Source: Burkholderiaceae bacterium | GTDB taxonomy: Bacteria; Pseudomonadota; Gammaproteobacteria; Burkholderiales; Burkholderiaceae_C | Assembly (NCBI GenBank): GCA_017856435.1 | Contig: JAFMFB010000004.1 | Coordinates: 21,016 to 85,015, forward strand | Reading direction: 5' to 3' | DNA length: 64,000 nucleotides | Shown: positions 52,825-62,075 of the stretch, in pieces | How the letters are laid out: each line of letters starts with the position of its first letter | How positions within the stretch are numbered: position 1 is the stretch's first letter | Notes under the pieces: generated by a model | Databases searched by the model: none | What the model was told of the DNA's origin: nothing | What the model saw: only the letters and a program-made list of their open reading frames with translations | Position numbers and translations under genes: made by a program

Positions 52825-53940
52825 GTGCATAGGCTTCAACTTCACTACACCTTTGGCTCCGAATCCAAGCCGCAGAATGAGCTTGTTCGAAACCCGCTGC
52901 TGGATCTGTTGCATGCGGTGCAAGATTGCGGCTCAATTTCTGCCGCAGCCCGGCAGCTCGGTTTTTCTTACCGCCATGTGTGGGGTGAACTTAAACGCTG
53001 GGAAGTAGAACTCGGCCACGAACTGGTGATCTGGGAGAAAGGGCAGCCAGCTCGACTCACCGAATTCGGCGCAAAGTTATTGTGGGCTGAGCGTCAGGCC
53101 CAGGCCCGGCTGGCCCCTCAGATCGAAGCTCTGCGCGCCGACCTGGAACGCGCCTATGCCGTGGCTTTCAACGATGCGGCTCATGTGCTGACCCTGTATG
53201 CCAGCCACGATGATGCGCTCAGCGCCCTGCGTGAACACGCAACCACCCAGCAGCAATTGCATCTGGATATCCGCTTTACCGGCAGCGTGGACGCCATTCG
53301 AGCCCTCAATGAAGGGCGGTGTGTGATGGCCGGATTTCATACCGTGCCCAACCCACGCCCAGGTTCGCTGGCCGAGCGAACTTACAAATCCCTGCTCAAG
53401 CCGGGGCAACACAAGATCATCGGCTTTGCGCGCCGAACGCAAGGGCTGATGGTGGCCAAGGGCAATCCGCTTGGCTTGCACGACCTGAAGGACATTGCCG
53501 CCCAGCATGCCCGTTACGTCAACCGGGCACTGGGCACTGGCACGCGCGTGCTGCTCGACACGCTGCTGCAGGATGCGGGGCTGTCAGCGCAAGACATCCA
53601 CGGCTACACCCATGAAGAAACTTCCCATGCAGCGGTGGCCCAGGCCGTGGCTTCGGGTCAGGCAGATGCTGGTTTAGGCATAGAGGCTGCGGCCCGTGCG
53701 CGCGGGCTGGATTTCGTCCCCCTGGTGGAGGAGGACTACCACCTGGCCTGCCTCAAGTCGGCGCTCAATGAGCCGGCGGTTCAGGACTTGTGCGAACTGC
53801 TGCAAACGCCGCAATGGCCGCAGGTGCTGAATGCATTACCAGGCTACCTGCCTGCCCCGGATGCGGGAAGGGTTCGGTCCTTGCGACAGACCCTGCCTTG
53901 GTGGAGCTACCATCATGGAAAACCTAGCGGCAATCTTTAA
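52825..53940 (+). CDS. ModE-like HTH with PBP-type ligand domain, probable tungstate/molybdate regulator
   Basis: The 371-residue protein has an N-terminal LysR/ModE-like winged helix (NPLLDLLHAVQDCGSISAAARQLGFSYRHVWGELKRWE) and a large periplasmic-binding-protein-like domain (GFARRTQGLMVAKGNPLG, AVASGQADAGLGIEAAARA) that would bind the oxyanion ligand. It is divergent from tupBCA, fitting a tungstate-dependent regulator such as TunR-type proteins, though the exact ligand is inferred. The start is GTG 52825; TTG at 52819 is an alternative. Confidence 0.85.
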   Translation: MHRLQLHYTFGSESKPQNELVRNPLLDLLHAVQDCGSISAAARQLGFSYRHVWGELKRWEVELGHELVIWEKGQPARLTEFGAKLLWAERQAQARLAPQIEALRADLERAYAVAFNDAAHVLTLYASHDDALSALREHATTQQQLHLDIRFTGSVDAIRALNEGRCVMAGFHTVPNPRPGSLAERTYKSLLKPGQHKIIGFARRTQGLMVAKGNPLGLHDLKDIAAQHARYVNRALGTGTRVLLDTLLQDAGLSAQDIHGYTHEETSHAAVAQAVASGQADAGLGIEAAARARGLDFVPLVEEDYHLACLKSALNEPAVQDLCELLQTPQWPQVLNALPGYLPAPDAGRVRSLRQTLPWWSYHHGKPSGNL

Positions 53941-53963
53941 TGCGCTCACTAAGTAGAAACACC

Positions 53964-53980
53964 GAAGCCGGAGGGCTTTT
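53964..53980 (+). terminator. short terminator after the tungstate regulator
   Basis: AAGCC GGAG GGCTT (53965-53978) followed by TT forms a small hairpin with a brief T-run, 24 bases after the gene stop. Confidence 0.45.
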
Positions 53981-54095
53981 CATCTAAGGTTCACCCATTA
54001 GAATCTTTTGGCCATACTGCTGGATGCACACATTTGCACACATGCTATCCACAGCAGTTTAAGCACTGCTCAGGATTTGCCACAATGGAGAAAAC

Positions 54096-54698
54096 ATGCA
54101 GGCCTTACTCAAATTGTCCCGGCTCATCGATGCAGTGAGCAGCCGTACCGGCAAGCTCACCATGTGGCTGGTGCTGGCCACCACCCTGATCAGCGCTGGC
54201 AACGCCATCGTGCGCAAGGCCTTCGACACCAGTTCCAACGCCTTGCTGGAAATACAGTGGTATCTGTTCGCTGGCGTATTCATGCTGGGCGCCGGTTATG
54301 GTTTTCTGAAGAATGCCCATGTACGCATTGACTTCATCTCCGCTCGGCTGAGCGCGCGCTCGCGCAACTGGATCGACGTGGTTGGCATTTTGCTGGTGCT
54401 GGTACCCTTCTGCCTGATCAGCATCAAGCTGAGCTGGCCCCTGTTCGTGCAGGCTTACCAGAGCGGTGAAATGTCGCAAAACGCCGGTGGTTTGATCCGC
54501 TGGCCGGTCTATGCACTGATGCCCCTGGGCTTTGTCCTGCTGCTGCTGCAGGGACTGGCTGAACTGATCAAGCGCATCGCCTTCCTGCGCGGACAGGCAC
54601 CTGACTGCTTGGCCGATACGGACCACAAGAGCGACGAGCAGAAACACCTGGAAGAACTCGAAGCCCTGGCCGTGAGCCAGCAGGCGGGAGACAAATAA
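54096..54698 (+). CDS. TRAP transporter small permease of a TakP-type system
   Basis: The 200-residue DctQ-like protein has four hydrophobic helices (residues 15-180) and a charged C-terminal tail (KSDEQKHLEELEAL). The start ATG 54096 has GGAGA upstream. The stop TAA at 54696-54698 abuts the large permease start, so the pair is coupled. Confidence 0.88.
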   Translation: MQALLKLSRLIDAVSSRTGKLTMWLVLATTLISAGNAIVRKAFDTSSNALLEIQWYLFAGVFMLGAGYGFLKNAHVRIDFISARLSARSRNWIDVVGILLVLVPFCLISIKLSWPLFVQAYQSGEMSQNAGGLIRWPVYALMPLGFVLLLLQGLAELIKRIAFLRGQAPDCLADTDHKSDEQKHLEELEALAVSQQAGDK

Positions 54699-56534
54699 AT
54701 GGAAGCATCTTTTCTGGCAACGAATTTCGTGCCGTTCATGTTCGCAGGCCTGTTGGTCCTGCTGCTGACGGGCTTTCCGGTGGCCTTCGCGCTGGCCGCC
54801 ACCGGTTTGGGCTTCGGCTACATCGGCATGGAGGCCGGCCTGTTCTCGGCCTCGCTGTTTCAGGCGCTGCCACTGCGTATCTTCGGCATCATGCAGAACG
54901 ACACCCTGCTGGCCATTCCTTTCTTCACCTTCATGGGCATCATCCTGGAACGCTCGGGCATGGCCGAGGATCTCCTGGAGACAGTGGGCCAGGTATTCGG
55001 CCCGGTACGTGGCGGCCTGGCCATCGCTGTGGTCCTGGTGGGTGCCCTGCTGGCGGCCACCACCGGCGTGGTCGCGGCTGCGGTCATCTCGATGGGCCTG
55101 ATCTCGCTGCCCATCATGCTGCGCTACGGCTACAGCCGAGTCATCGCCACGGGCACCATCACCGCCTCGGGCACGCTGGCGCAGGCCATCCCGCCCTCGC
55201 TGGTGTTGATCGTGCTGGCCGACCAACTCGGCCGTTCGGTGGGCGACATGTATGCGGGCGCCCTGATCCCCGGCCTACTGCTGGTGGGCCTGTACCTGCT
55301 CTTCATCGTCGCAGTGGCACTGTTGCGCCCGTCCATGGTGCCAGCCCTGCCGCCAGAAGCGCGCATCTACCGAGAACCCAACGGCAACTCGGGCCACCGC
55401 TCCCTGATAGTCCTTCTGGCCCTGTGCACGGGCGTCGGCTTTGCCTGGGCCAGCGTGCACAATGGTCTGATGACGGCCTGGCTGGAGCGTGACATGCCTT
55501 CACCCGGCGACGAAATCGTCATCATGTCCATGACACTGGCCTCCCTGACAGCGCTGACCCTGGCCGTCGTCAATCACCTGACCAAGCTGGGCCTTCTGTC
55601 ACGCCTGGCCGAACAGGTGACCTTTGTGCTTATGCCGCCGCTGATCCTGATCTTCCTGGTGCTAGGCACCATCTTCCTGGGCGTGGCCACGCCTACCGAG
55701 GGCGGCGCCATGGGGGCTCTCGGTGCTCTGATCCTGGCAATATTCAAGCGCCGACTCGACATGCCCTTGCTCAGGCAGGCGCTGGACAACACCGCCAAGC
55801 TGGCCTCCTTCGTGCTGTTCATCCTGATTGGCTCGACTGTCTTCAGCTTCACCTTTAACGCGGCTGACGGCCACATCTGGGTAGAGCACCTGTTCGACAA
55901 AATCCCAGGCGGCGCCTGGGGCTTCCTGATCGTGGTCAACATCCTGGTATTCATACTCGGCATGTTCATCGACTTTTTCGAGATCGCCTTTATCGTCATC
56001 CCGCTGTTGGCACCGGTGGCCGAGAAGATCCTTCCTGGCCTGGTTCCAGGCATGACCCCTGACCAAGCCATGATCTGGTTCGGCGTGATCCTGGCAATGA
56101 ACCTGCAGACCTCCTTCCTCACGCCTCCTTTCGGCTTTGCCCTGTTTTACCTGCGCAGCGTGGCGGCCAAGACCGATTACAAGGACCGTATCACAGGCAA
56201 GATGATCGCCGCCGTCAAGACCATTGAGATCTACAAGGGTGCAGTGGCCTTCATCATCCTGCAATTGGTCATGGTGGCGGTGGTCATGCTCTATCCGCAA
56301 CTGGTCACCAGCGGCATGGACGAGGGCGTGAAGATCGATGCCGCCGCGGCGCTGGAGCAGATGAAGGAAGAATTGGCCGAGGAGGCCGCCGACAACGAAG
56401 CGCCCGTTGATACAGACGACCTCAAGCCCGAGGGAGCTGCTGACAGCGAGAAAAAGGATAGCGCCGCGGCCCAGGAGGAGGACCCGATGAAGGCCCTGCT
56501 CGAATCCATGGCCAAGGACCAGAAGAAAAAATAG
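54699..56534 (+). CDS. TRAP transporter large permease with long acidic C-terminal tail
   Basis: The 611-residue DctM-type protein has about fourteen helices, with motifs AVVLVGALLAATTGVVAAAVISMGLI, PPSLVLIVLADQLG, GVATPTEGGAMGALGALILA and TSFLTPPFGFALFYLR. A long hydrophilic tail (residues 550-611) is rich in Glu, Asp and Lys and may form a coiled coil or interaction arm. It starts directly after the small permease. Confidence 0.92.
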   Translation: MEASFLATNFVPFMFAGLLVLLLTGFPVAFALAATGLGFGYIGMEAGLFSASLFQALPLRIFGIMQNDTLLAIPFFTFMGIILERSGMAEDLLETVGQVFGPVRGGLAIAVVLVGALLAATTGVVAAAVISMGLISLPIMLRYGYSRVIATGTITASGTLAQAIPPSLVLIVLADQLGRSVGDMYAGALIPGLLLVGLYLLFIVAVALLRPSMVPALPPEARIYREPNGNSGHRSLIVLLALCTGVGFAWASVHNGLMTAWLERDMPSPGDEIVIMSMTLASLTALTLAVVNHLTKLGLLSRLAEQVTFVLMPPLILIFLVLGTIFLGVATPTEGGAMGALGALILAIFKRRLDMPLLRQALDNTAKLASFVLFILIGSTVFSFTFNAADGHIWVEHLFDKIPGGAWGFLIVVNILVFILGMFIDFFEIAFIVIPLLAPVAEKILPGLVPGMTPDQAMIWFGVILAMNLQTSFLTPPFGFALFYLRSVAAKTDYKDRITGKMIAAVKTIEIYKGAVAFIILQLVMVAVVMLYPQLVTSGMDEGVKIDAAAALEQMKEELAEEAADNEAPVDTDDLKPEGAADSEKKDSAAAQEEDPMKALLESMAKDQKKK

Positions 56535-56570
56535 CCCTGCCGGCACACCCCTGATGCTGTGCCCCGCATG

Positions 56571-56598
56571 AAAAAGCCCCGCATATGCGGGGCTTTTT
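56571..56598. terminator. bidirectional rho-independent terminator
   Basis: A perfect 28-base palindrome with A-run, GCCCCGCA/TGCGGGGC stem and T-run. It lies between the convergent TRAP permease (ends 56534) and receptor (ends 56645) genes and can terminate both. Confidence 0.9.
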
Positions 56599-56644
56599 GC
56601 TGAATGCCGGGAGTCGTTGCCGACGCCCGGCGCTCGAGCGGAGA

Positions 56645-57724
56645 TCAGAGCTTGGCCGACTGCATGAAGTTGTCGAAGCGTGCCTCGGTAAAGCGGAACC
56701 ACAGATTGGCTTCGCGGCGGAAGTTGGAGTAGTCTTCGTAAACCTTCTTCCAGTTTGGGTTTTTGGCCGAGAGCTCGCTGTACAAGGCCATGGCCTCCTT
56801 GAAGGCGGCGTCCATCAGATCTTTCGGGAACGGGAACAGCTTGGCGCCACCGGCCACCAGGGTCTTGAGCGCGGCGGCGTTCCTGGCATCGTACTTGGCC
56901 TGCATGTCCATGTGGGCATAGGCGGCAGCGGCGCTGATGATGGCCTTGTATTCGCTGGACAGGCCGTCATAGGCTTTGGTATTGACATGCAACTCAAGTT
57001 GGGGGCCGCCCTCCCACCATCCGGGGTAGGCATAGTTCTTGGCGACCTTGTAGAAGCCCAGCTTCAGGTCGTCGTACGGGCCCACCCACTCGGCCGCGTC
57101 AATGGTGCCTTTTTCCAGCGCCTGGTAGATCTCGCCACCGGGAATGTTCTGGGGGACGCCGCCAATGCGCTCGACCACCTTGCCGGCAAAACCGCCGACC
57201 CGGAACTTGGTGCCCTTGAATTCATTAAGGGACTTGATCGGCTTGCGGAACCAGCCGCCCATCTGGGCCCCGGTGTTACCCATGGGGAAGCTCATGATGT
57301 TGTAGTTGCGGTAGAACTCACGCATTAGCTTCAGGCCGTTGCCCTCGTACATCCAGGCGTTCATCTGGCGGGCGTTCAGGCCGAAGGGGATGGCACAGGC
57401 CAAAGCGAAGGTCTCGTCCTTGCCGAAGTAGTAATACGGGGCGGTATTTGCCATCTCGACCGTACCGTCCTTGACCGCATCGACCGTGCCGAAGGCCGGC
57501 ACCAGCTCGCCAGCAGCGTGGGTGCTGATCTCGAATTTGCCGCCAGTCATTTCCTTGACCTTGGCAGCGAAGACGTCATTCACTCCGAACAGCGTATCCA
57601 ACGCCTTGGGAAAGCTGGATGTCAGGCGCCAGCGAATTGCGGCTTGCGCATGCACAGCCGGAGCTACACCGGCAGCCAAAACGCCGGCAATGCCAGCATT
57701 CTTGATAAGGGAACGACGGTCCAT
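56645..57724 (-). CDS. TRAP receptor, TakP-like (2-oxo acid type)
   Basis: The 359-residue receptor has a twin-arginine-like leader (DRRSLIKNAGIAGVLAAGVAP) and motifs IRWRLTSSFPKALDTLFG, TAPYYYFGKD and AEWVGPYDDLKLGFYKVAKNYAYPGWW, which recall the TakP family that binds 2-oxo acids and lactate. It is convergent with the permease genes, so the system is split across two transcripts. ATG 57724 follows GGAGAG. Confidence 0.9.
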   Translation of the reverse strand: MDRRSLIKNAGIAGVLAAGVAPAVHAQAAIRWRLTSSFPKALDTLFGVNDVFAAKVKEMTGGKFEISTHAAGELVPAFGTVDAVKDGTVEMANTAPYYYFGKDETFALACAIPFGLNARQMNAWMYEGNGLKLMREFYRNYNIMSFPMGNTGAQMGGWFRKPIKSLNEFKGTKFRVGGFAGKVVERIGGVPQNIPGGEIYQALEKGTIDAAEWVGPYDDLKLGFYKVAKNYAYPGWWEGGPQLELHVNTKAYDGLSSEYKAIISAAAAYAHMDMQAKYDARNAAALKTLVAGGAKLFPFPKDLMDAAFKEAMALYSELSAKNPNWKKVYEDYSNFRREANLWFRFTEARFDNFMQSAKL

Positions 57725-57856
57725 AAGTTTCTCTCCATTCAAGATTGATGAACTAACCACTCACTCACCACGAGCAGGCGTGCTGAAAGTTTATACGCAA
57801 AACCAGAAGAAAACAGTATTCCGAACTACGGGTTTCCCCGTAGCAAGGGAGCCATT

Positions 57857-58735
57857 TCAGGCACTTGTTACCAGCCGACTGGCCAGCTGGTGCAGACGGC
57901 TCCAGGGTTGGGTCAATTCCTCCAGCACGCTGAAGTGATTGCAGTGTGGCACGGCCTCACAGATGGGAACCGCCTTTATGCCCCAGGCTTGCTGGATCAG
58001 TTGGTTATGGCGCAAAAATTCGGCGCTCTCATCGGCTCCAGCCACGGTGTACAACACGCCTTGCCGTGGTTTGGGTAACCACGCCGGGCTGGCCTTGAAG
58101 GTATCAGCGGGGTTCAGTCGCAAGTCAGACTTCAGAAAGGGCACCTGGCTGACGGGTTCAAGGTCATACAAGCCGGAAATGGACAGTGCCCCCTTGGCCA
58201 GATCTGGCGGCAAATCCTTGGCAAAGCTGCGCCATTGGCAAACCAACAGCATGGCCGCCAGGTGGCCACCGGCGGAGTGACCGATGATGGTGATACGGTT
58301 TGGGTCACCGCCATATCGGCTGATGTTGCGGTAGGTCCAGGCCAGCGCCTGGACCATCTGCATCACGATCTGGGGGATGGTGACCGCTGGGCACAAATCG
58401 TAATTGGGCACCACCACGCAGGCGCCTTGGTTGCTGAAAGCAGGAGCGACAAAGGAATGATCCGACTTGTCCAGTGAACGCCAATAACCCCCATGAATGA
58501 ACACCATGACCGGCGCACCATTTCGGGAAGCAGGTGCGCAAGCCAGCGCGGAAGGCGGGAAAATATCCAGTTTCTGCAGTGGAGAATTTCCGTAGGGAAT
58601 GTCGGCATCATGGCTGTGGGCCAGACGGGCATCTTCTGAAGCCTTCTTCCAGCGGGCAAAATGCATCGCATGCTCAGGCACCAGGGCCCGATTGTTGTAC
58701 ATTCTGTCCAGCCATTTTTTGTCATAGGCGGTCAT
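57857..58735 (-). CDS. alpha/beta hydrolase, kynurenine-formamidase-like
   Basis: The 292-residue esterase has HGGYWR as oxyanion motif and GHSAGGHLAAM as nucleophile elbow. The HGGYW form is common in kynurenine formamidase-type enzymes; the late His in VPHCNHFSVL completes the catalytic triad. AAGGAG precedes ATG 58735; the in-frame start at 58768 was rejected. Its neighbours suggest a small-molecule catabolic role. Confidence 0.85.
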   Translation of the reverse strand: MTAYDKKWLDRMYNNRALVPEHAMHFARWKKASEDARLAHSHDADIPYGNSPLQKLDIFPPSALACAPASRNGAPVMVFIHGGYWRSLDKSDHSFVAPAFSNQGACVVVPNYDLCPAVTIPQIVMQMVQALAWTYRNISRYGGDPNRITIIGHSAGGHLAAMLLVCQWRSFAKDLPPDLAKGALSISGLYDLEPVSQVPFLKSDLRLNPADTFKASPAWLPKPRQGVLYTVAGADESAEFLRHNQLIQQAWGIKAVPICEAVPHCNHFSVLEELTQPWSRLHQLASRLVTSA

Positions 58736-58847
58736 GGGATCTCCTTGGCAGGATGTGGGTGGTGGCACAGTCTAGCGCTTTTGCCCTGGCCTCACCCCAA
58801 ACTTGCTGTGACACCTTGCCTGCTACCGGACGCTCAGGAGAATGAAG

Positions 58848-59720
58848 ATGAATTTAAGTAAACAGCAAATTGAACAATTTGATCGCGAGGGGTATCTGTT
58901 CTTTCCCGGCCTCTTCAATGCCGAAGAAACCAAGACCCTGACCGATGCCGTGCCCGAGTTGTACAGCCGGCGCGAGGCCTACAACGTGCGTGAAAAGGGC
59001 TCGGAGGCGGTCCGCACCAATTTTGCCGCGCATCTTTACAGCGAACCTTTCGCCCGACTGGCGCGCCATCCACGCATGGTCAAACCCGTCGAAGAGCTGT
59101 TTGGTGAAAAGCTTTACATGCACCAGTTCAAGATCAACGGCAAGATGGCCTTTGAGGGAGATGTCTGGCAATGGCACCAGGATTTTGGCACCTGGCTCAA
59201 TGACGACTTGATGCCCGAGCCACGCGCCATGAATGTGGCCATCTTTCTGGACGATGTGAACGAGTTCAACGGCCCGCTGATGTTCATCCCTGGCAGCCAC
59301 AAAAAGGGCGTACTCCAAGCCCAGCACGACCTGCGCACTACCAGCTACCCGCTGTGGACGGTTGACAATGACCTGATCAGCCAGTTGGTGGCGCGTGCCG
59401 GTGGTAAGCAGGGTGGCATTGTTTCCCCCACCGGACCGGCAGGCTCGATGATCCTGTTCCACTCCTGCCTGGTGCACGCCTCCACCAGCAACCTCTCGCC
59501 CTGGAACCGGGTCAGCGTTTACCTCAGCCTGTGCGCCGTCTCCAACCATGTGCGCCGCTTCAAGCGCCCGGAGTACATCGCGCATCGGGACTTCACCCCG
59601 ATTGAGTGCCTGCCTGATGACTGCCTGCTGAAAGACTATCCGGTTGACCTGCCCTGGAAAAACGGCATGCCTGCCAGCGCCATGGAAACCTCTCTCGACG
59701 AAATTTTGCAAGCCGCCTGA
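58848..59720 (+). CDS. PhyH-family Fe(II)/2-oxoglutarate dioxygenase
   Basis: The 290-residue enzyme has the facial triad: HQD in WQWHQDFGTW and a distal His in CLVHASTSNLSPWNR, with GSHKKGVL between. It resembles EctD-like proteins but with no sign of ectoine genes, so the substrate is unknown. AGGAG at 58836-58840 suits ATG 58848; the ATG at 58842 is only one base from it. It opens a four-gene plus-strand catabolic run. Confidence 0.87.
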   Translation: MNLSKQQIEQFDREGYLFFPGLFNAEETKTLTDAVPELYSRREAYNVREKGSEAVRTNFAAHLYSEPFARLARHPRMVKPVEELFGEKLYMHQFKINGKMAFEGDVWQWHQDFGTWLNDDLMPEPRAMNVAIFLDDVNEFNGPLMFIPGSHKKGVLQAQHDLRTTSYPLWTVDNDLISQLVARAGGKQGGIVSPTGPAGSMILFHSCLVHASTSNLSPWNRVSVYLSLCAVSNHVRRFKRPEYIAHRDFTPIECLPDDCLLKDYPVDLPWKNGMPASAMETSLDEILQAA

Positions 59721-59737
59721 GCACCCCCTGAACACCC

Positions 59738-61078
59738 ATGAGTCTCTACGCCAAACTGCAGCAACGCGCTGCCTCTCAGCAACCTATTCGTCTTGGCCTG
59801 ATCGGGGCCGGCAAATTTGGTTCCATGTATCTGTCGCAAATACCGCGCACCCCCGGGGTGCATCTGGTCGCTATTGCTGATCTGTCGCCTGACATTGCTC
59901 GTACCAACCTGGCGCGGGTGGGCTGGCAGACCGAGCGCACCCGGGCCACTTCGGCCGAAGATGCTATCAAGCATGGCAACACCTGGATTACCGATGACTG
60001 GCAGGCTGTGGTCAAACATCCCCAGATCGACATCGTGGTGGAATGCACCGGCAACCCGATTGCTGCGGTGGACCATATCCTGGCGGCCTTTGACAACCAC
60101 AAGCATGTGGTCAATGTGACGGTAGAGGCCGACGCCTTCTGTGGTCCATTGCTGGCCAGGCGGGCCGCGCTGGCCGGGGTGGTCTACACCTTGGCCTACG
60201 GTGACCAGCCGGCCATGATCTGTGACCTGGTGGACTGGGCGCGCACTTGTGGGTTTCCGGTGGTGGCGGCCGGCCGTGGTCACAAATGGTTGCCGCATTT
60301 CAGCGAGTCCACGCCCGAAACGGTCTGGGGCTACTACGGGCTGACCCCGGAACAGGCCGAGCGCGGCGGCCTCAACCCCAAGATGTTCAACAGCTTTCTG
60401 GATGGCTCCAAGCCCAGCATTGAAAGCACCGCCGTTTCCAATGCCACCGGCCTGGCTGTGCCCAGCAACGGCCTGCTCTACCCGCCGGCCAGTGTGGAAG
60501 ACATTCCCTATGTCACCCGCCCGCAAAGCGAAGGGGGCGTGCTGGAGAAAAAGGGCATGGTCGAGGTAATCTCCTCGCTGGAGAAGGACGGTCGCACCAT
60601 CCCCTATGACATCCGGATGGGGGTGTGGGTCACGGTCGAGGCTGAAACCGAGTACATCAAGAACTGTTTTGAGGAATACAACGCCCACACCGATCCCACC
60701 GGTCGCTACTTCACACTCTACAAGCGCTGGCACCTGATTGGGCTGGAGGTGGGCATGTCGGTAGCCAGTGTGGCCTGCCGGGGTGAGCCCACCGGTGTGG
60801 CCACCGGCTGGAACGCCGATGTGGTGGCCACCGCCAAGCGAGACCTGCAACCCGGCGAGATGCTTGACGGCGAAGGCGGCTACACCGTCTGGGGCAAGCT
60901 ACTGCCTGCAGCCACCTCCGCCAAGATGGGTGGGCTGCCGCTGGGCTTGGCGCACAACGTCAAGCTGGTGCGTCCGGTCAAGAAAGGGCAAAGCCTGTGC
61001 TGGGATGATGTGGCGATTGACACCAGCACCCACGCCTACAAGGTGCGGCGTGAGATGGAAAGCGCATTCCCGCTTTAA
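59738..61078 (+). CDS. NAD-binding dehydrogenase with C-terminal SAF domain
   Basis: The 446-residue protein begins with a Rossmann fold (LGLIGAGKFGSMYLSQI), continues with a homoserine-dehydrogenase-like middle (residues 130-340), and ends with a SAF-like domain (ATAKRDLQPGEMLDGEGGYTVWG, VKKGQSLCWDDV). Members of this type act on sugar- or hydroxyacid-like substrates. It is 17 bases after the PhyH gene, so linked function is likely. Confidence 0.85.
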   Translation: MSLYAKLQQRAASQQPIRLGLIGAGKFGSMYLSQIPRTPGVHLVAIADLSPDIARTNLARVGWQTERTRATSAEDAIKHGNTWITDDWQAVVKHPQIDIVVECTGNPIAAVDHILAAFDNHKHVVNVTVEADAFCGPLLARRAALAGVVYTLAYGDQPAMICDLVDWARTCGFPVVAAGRGHKWLPHFSESTPETVWGYYGLTPEQAERGGLNPKMFNSFLDGSKPSIESTAVSNATGLAVPSNGLLYPPASVEDIPYVTRPQSEGGVLEKKGMVEVISSLEKDGRTIPYDIRMGVWVTVEAETEYIKNCFEEYNAHTDPTGRYFTLYKRWHLIGLEVGMSVASVACRGEPTGVATGWNADVVATAKRDLQPGEMLDGEGGYTVWGKLLPAATSAKMGGLPLGLAHNVKLVRPVKKGQSLCWDDVAIDTSTHAYKVRREMESAFPL

Positions 61079-61205
61079 TGGCATTTCAAACCTTTAGACC
61101 TTCAGACATTGCTGTCTTGTTGAACGCGCTGACCTGCCTCCACTGCCCCTGCTCCCAGCCGGTTGGTTCAGTGGCCAGGCCAAGCGCATGGCATAAGAAA
61201 CGAAC

Positions 61206-62075
61206 ATGAAAATCGCAGTATTGGGTATCGGCCTGATGGGTTACCCCATGGCAAGCCGCCTGTGTCAGGCTGGTCACCAGGTCAGCGCCTGGAACCGCAG
61301 CCGTGCGAAAGCCGAACGGCTGCTGCCCCTGGGCGCCACCGTGCATGAGTCACCCGCCTTGGCCGTTGCGGGTGCCGAGTTTGTCATCACCATGCTGGAA
61401 AACGGCGAGGTGGTGCAATCGGTCTTGTTTGATCAGGGTACTGATCAGTCAATCCCCGCTGGCGCTGTCGTGATTGACATGTCATCCATCCGTCCGGAGC
61501 AGGCGCGAATCCACGCCCAGCAGCTTCAGGCGCTCGGCATCCAGCATCTGGACGCCCCGGTCTCGGGTGGCACGATCGGCGCCGAGCAAGGGACTCTGGC
61601 CATCATGGCGGGCGGCCAGCCGTCAACCTTTGCCCAAGCCCTGCCGGTCTTTGCCGCACTGGGCCGTGCCACCCACGTGGGCCCCAGCGGTTCGGGTCAA
61701 CTGGCCAAGCTGGCCAACCAGATGATTGTGGGCATCACCATCGGCGCCGTGGCCGAGGCCCTGCTGTTGTGCGAAAAAGGCGGCGCCGATCCGGCCAAGG
61801 TGCGCGAAGCAATCACCGGCGGCTTTGCCGACAGCCGCATCCTGCAGGTGCATGGCCAGCGGATGGTGACGCGCAATTTCACACCCGGTGCGCACATGAC
61901 CGTGCAGCTGAAAGACATGCGCAACGCGCTGGCCACTGCGCAGGGGGTGCAGTTGCAGACCCCGATTACGGCCCTGCTCGAACAGCTCTACGCCGATGGC
62001 GTGGCGCATGGACTGAGCGATATTGATCATGCCGGCCTGTTTGTCGAACTGGCACGGCGCAACGCGATGGAATGA
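61206..62075 (+). CDS. beta-hydroxyacid dehydrogenase family oxidoreductase
   Basis: The 289-residue enzyme has the 3-hydroxyisobutyrate/tartronate semialdehyde dehydrogenase signature: VLGIGLMGYPMASRL, LDAPVSGGTIGAEQGTL and the catalytic lysine in GSGQLAKLANQMIVG. The cofactor is NAD(P); substrate is unknown. Its stop overlaps the amidohydrolase start (ATGA). Confidence 0.92.
   Translation: MKIAVLGIGLMGYPMASRLCQAGHQVSAWNRSRAKAERLLPLGATVHESPALAVAGAEFVITMLENGEVVQSVLFDQGTDQSIPAGAVVIDMSSIRPEQARIHAQQLQALGIQHLDAPVSGGTIGAEQGTLAIMAGGQPSTFAQALPVFAALGRATHVGPSGSGQLAKLANQMIVGITIGAVAEALLLCEKGGADPAKVREAITGGFADSRILQVHGQRMVTRNFTPGAHMTVQLKDMRNALATAQGVQLQTPITALLEQLYADGVAHGLSDIDHAGLFVELARRNAME

Noticed and set aside
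54105..55226. Minus-strand Gln/His-rich frame of 373 residues
   Set aside because: Antisense to TRAP permease genes; low-complexity composition typical of the reverse of hydrophobic codons.
59636..60850. Long minus-strand frame of 404 residues opposite the SAF-domain dehydrogenase
   Set aside because: GC-driven shadow of a clearly coding plus-strand gene; Gly/His-rich and without a recognisable motif.
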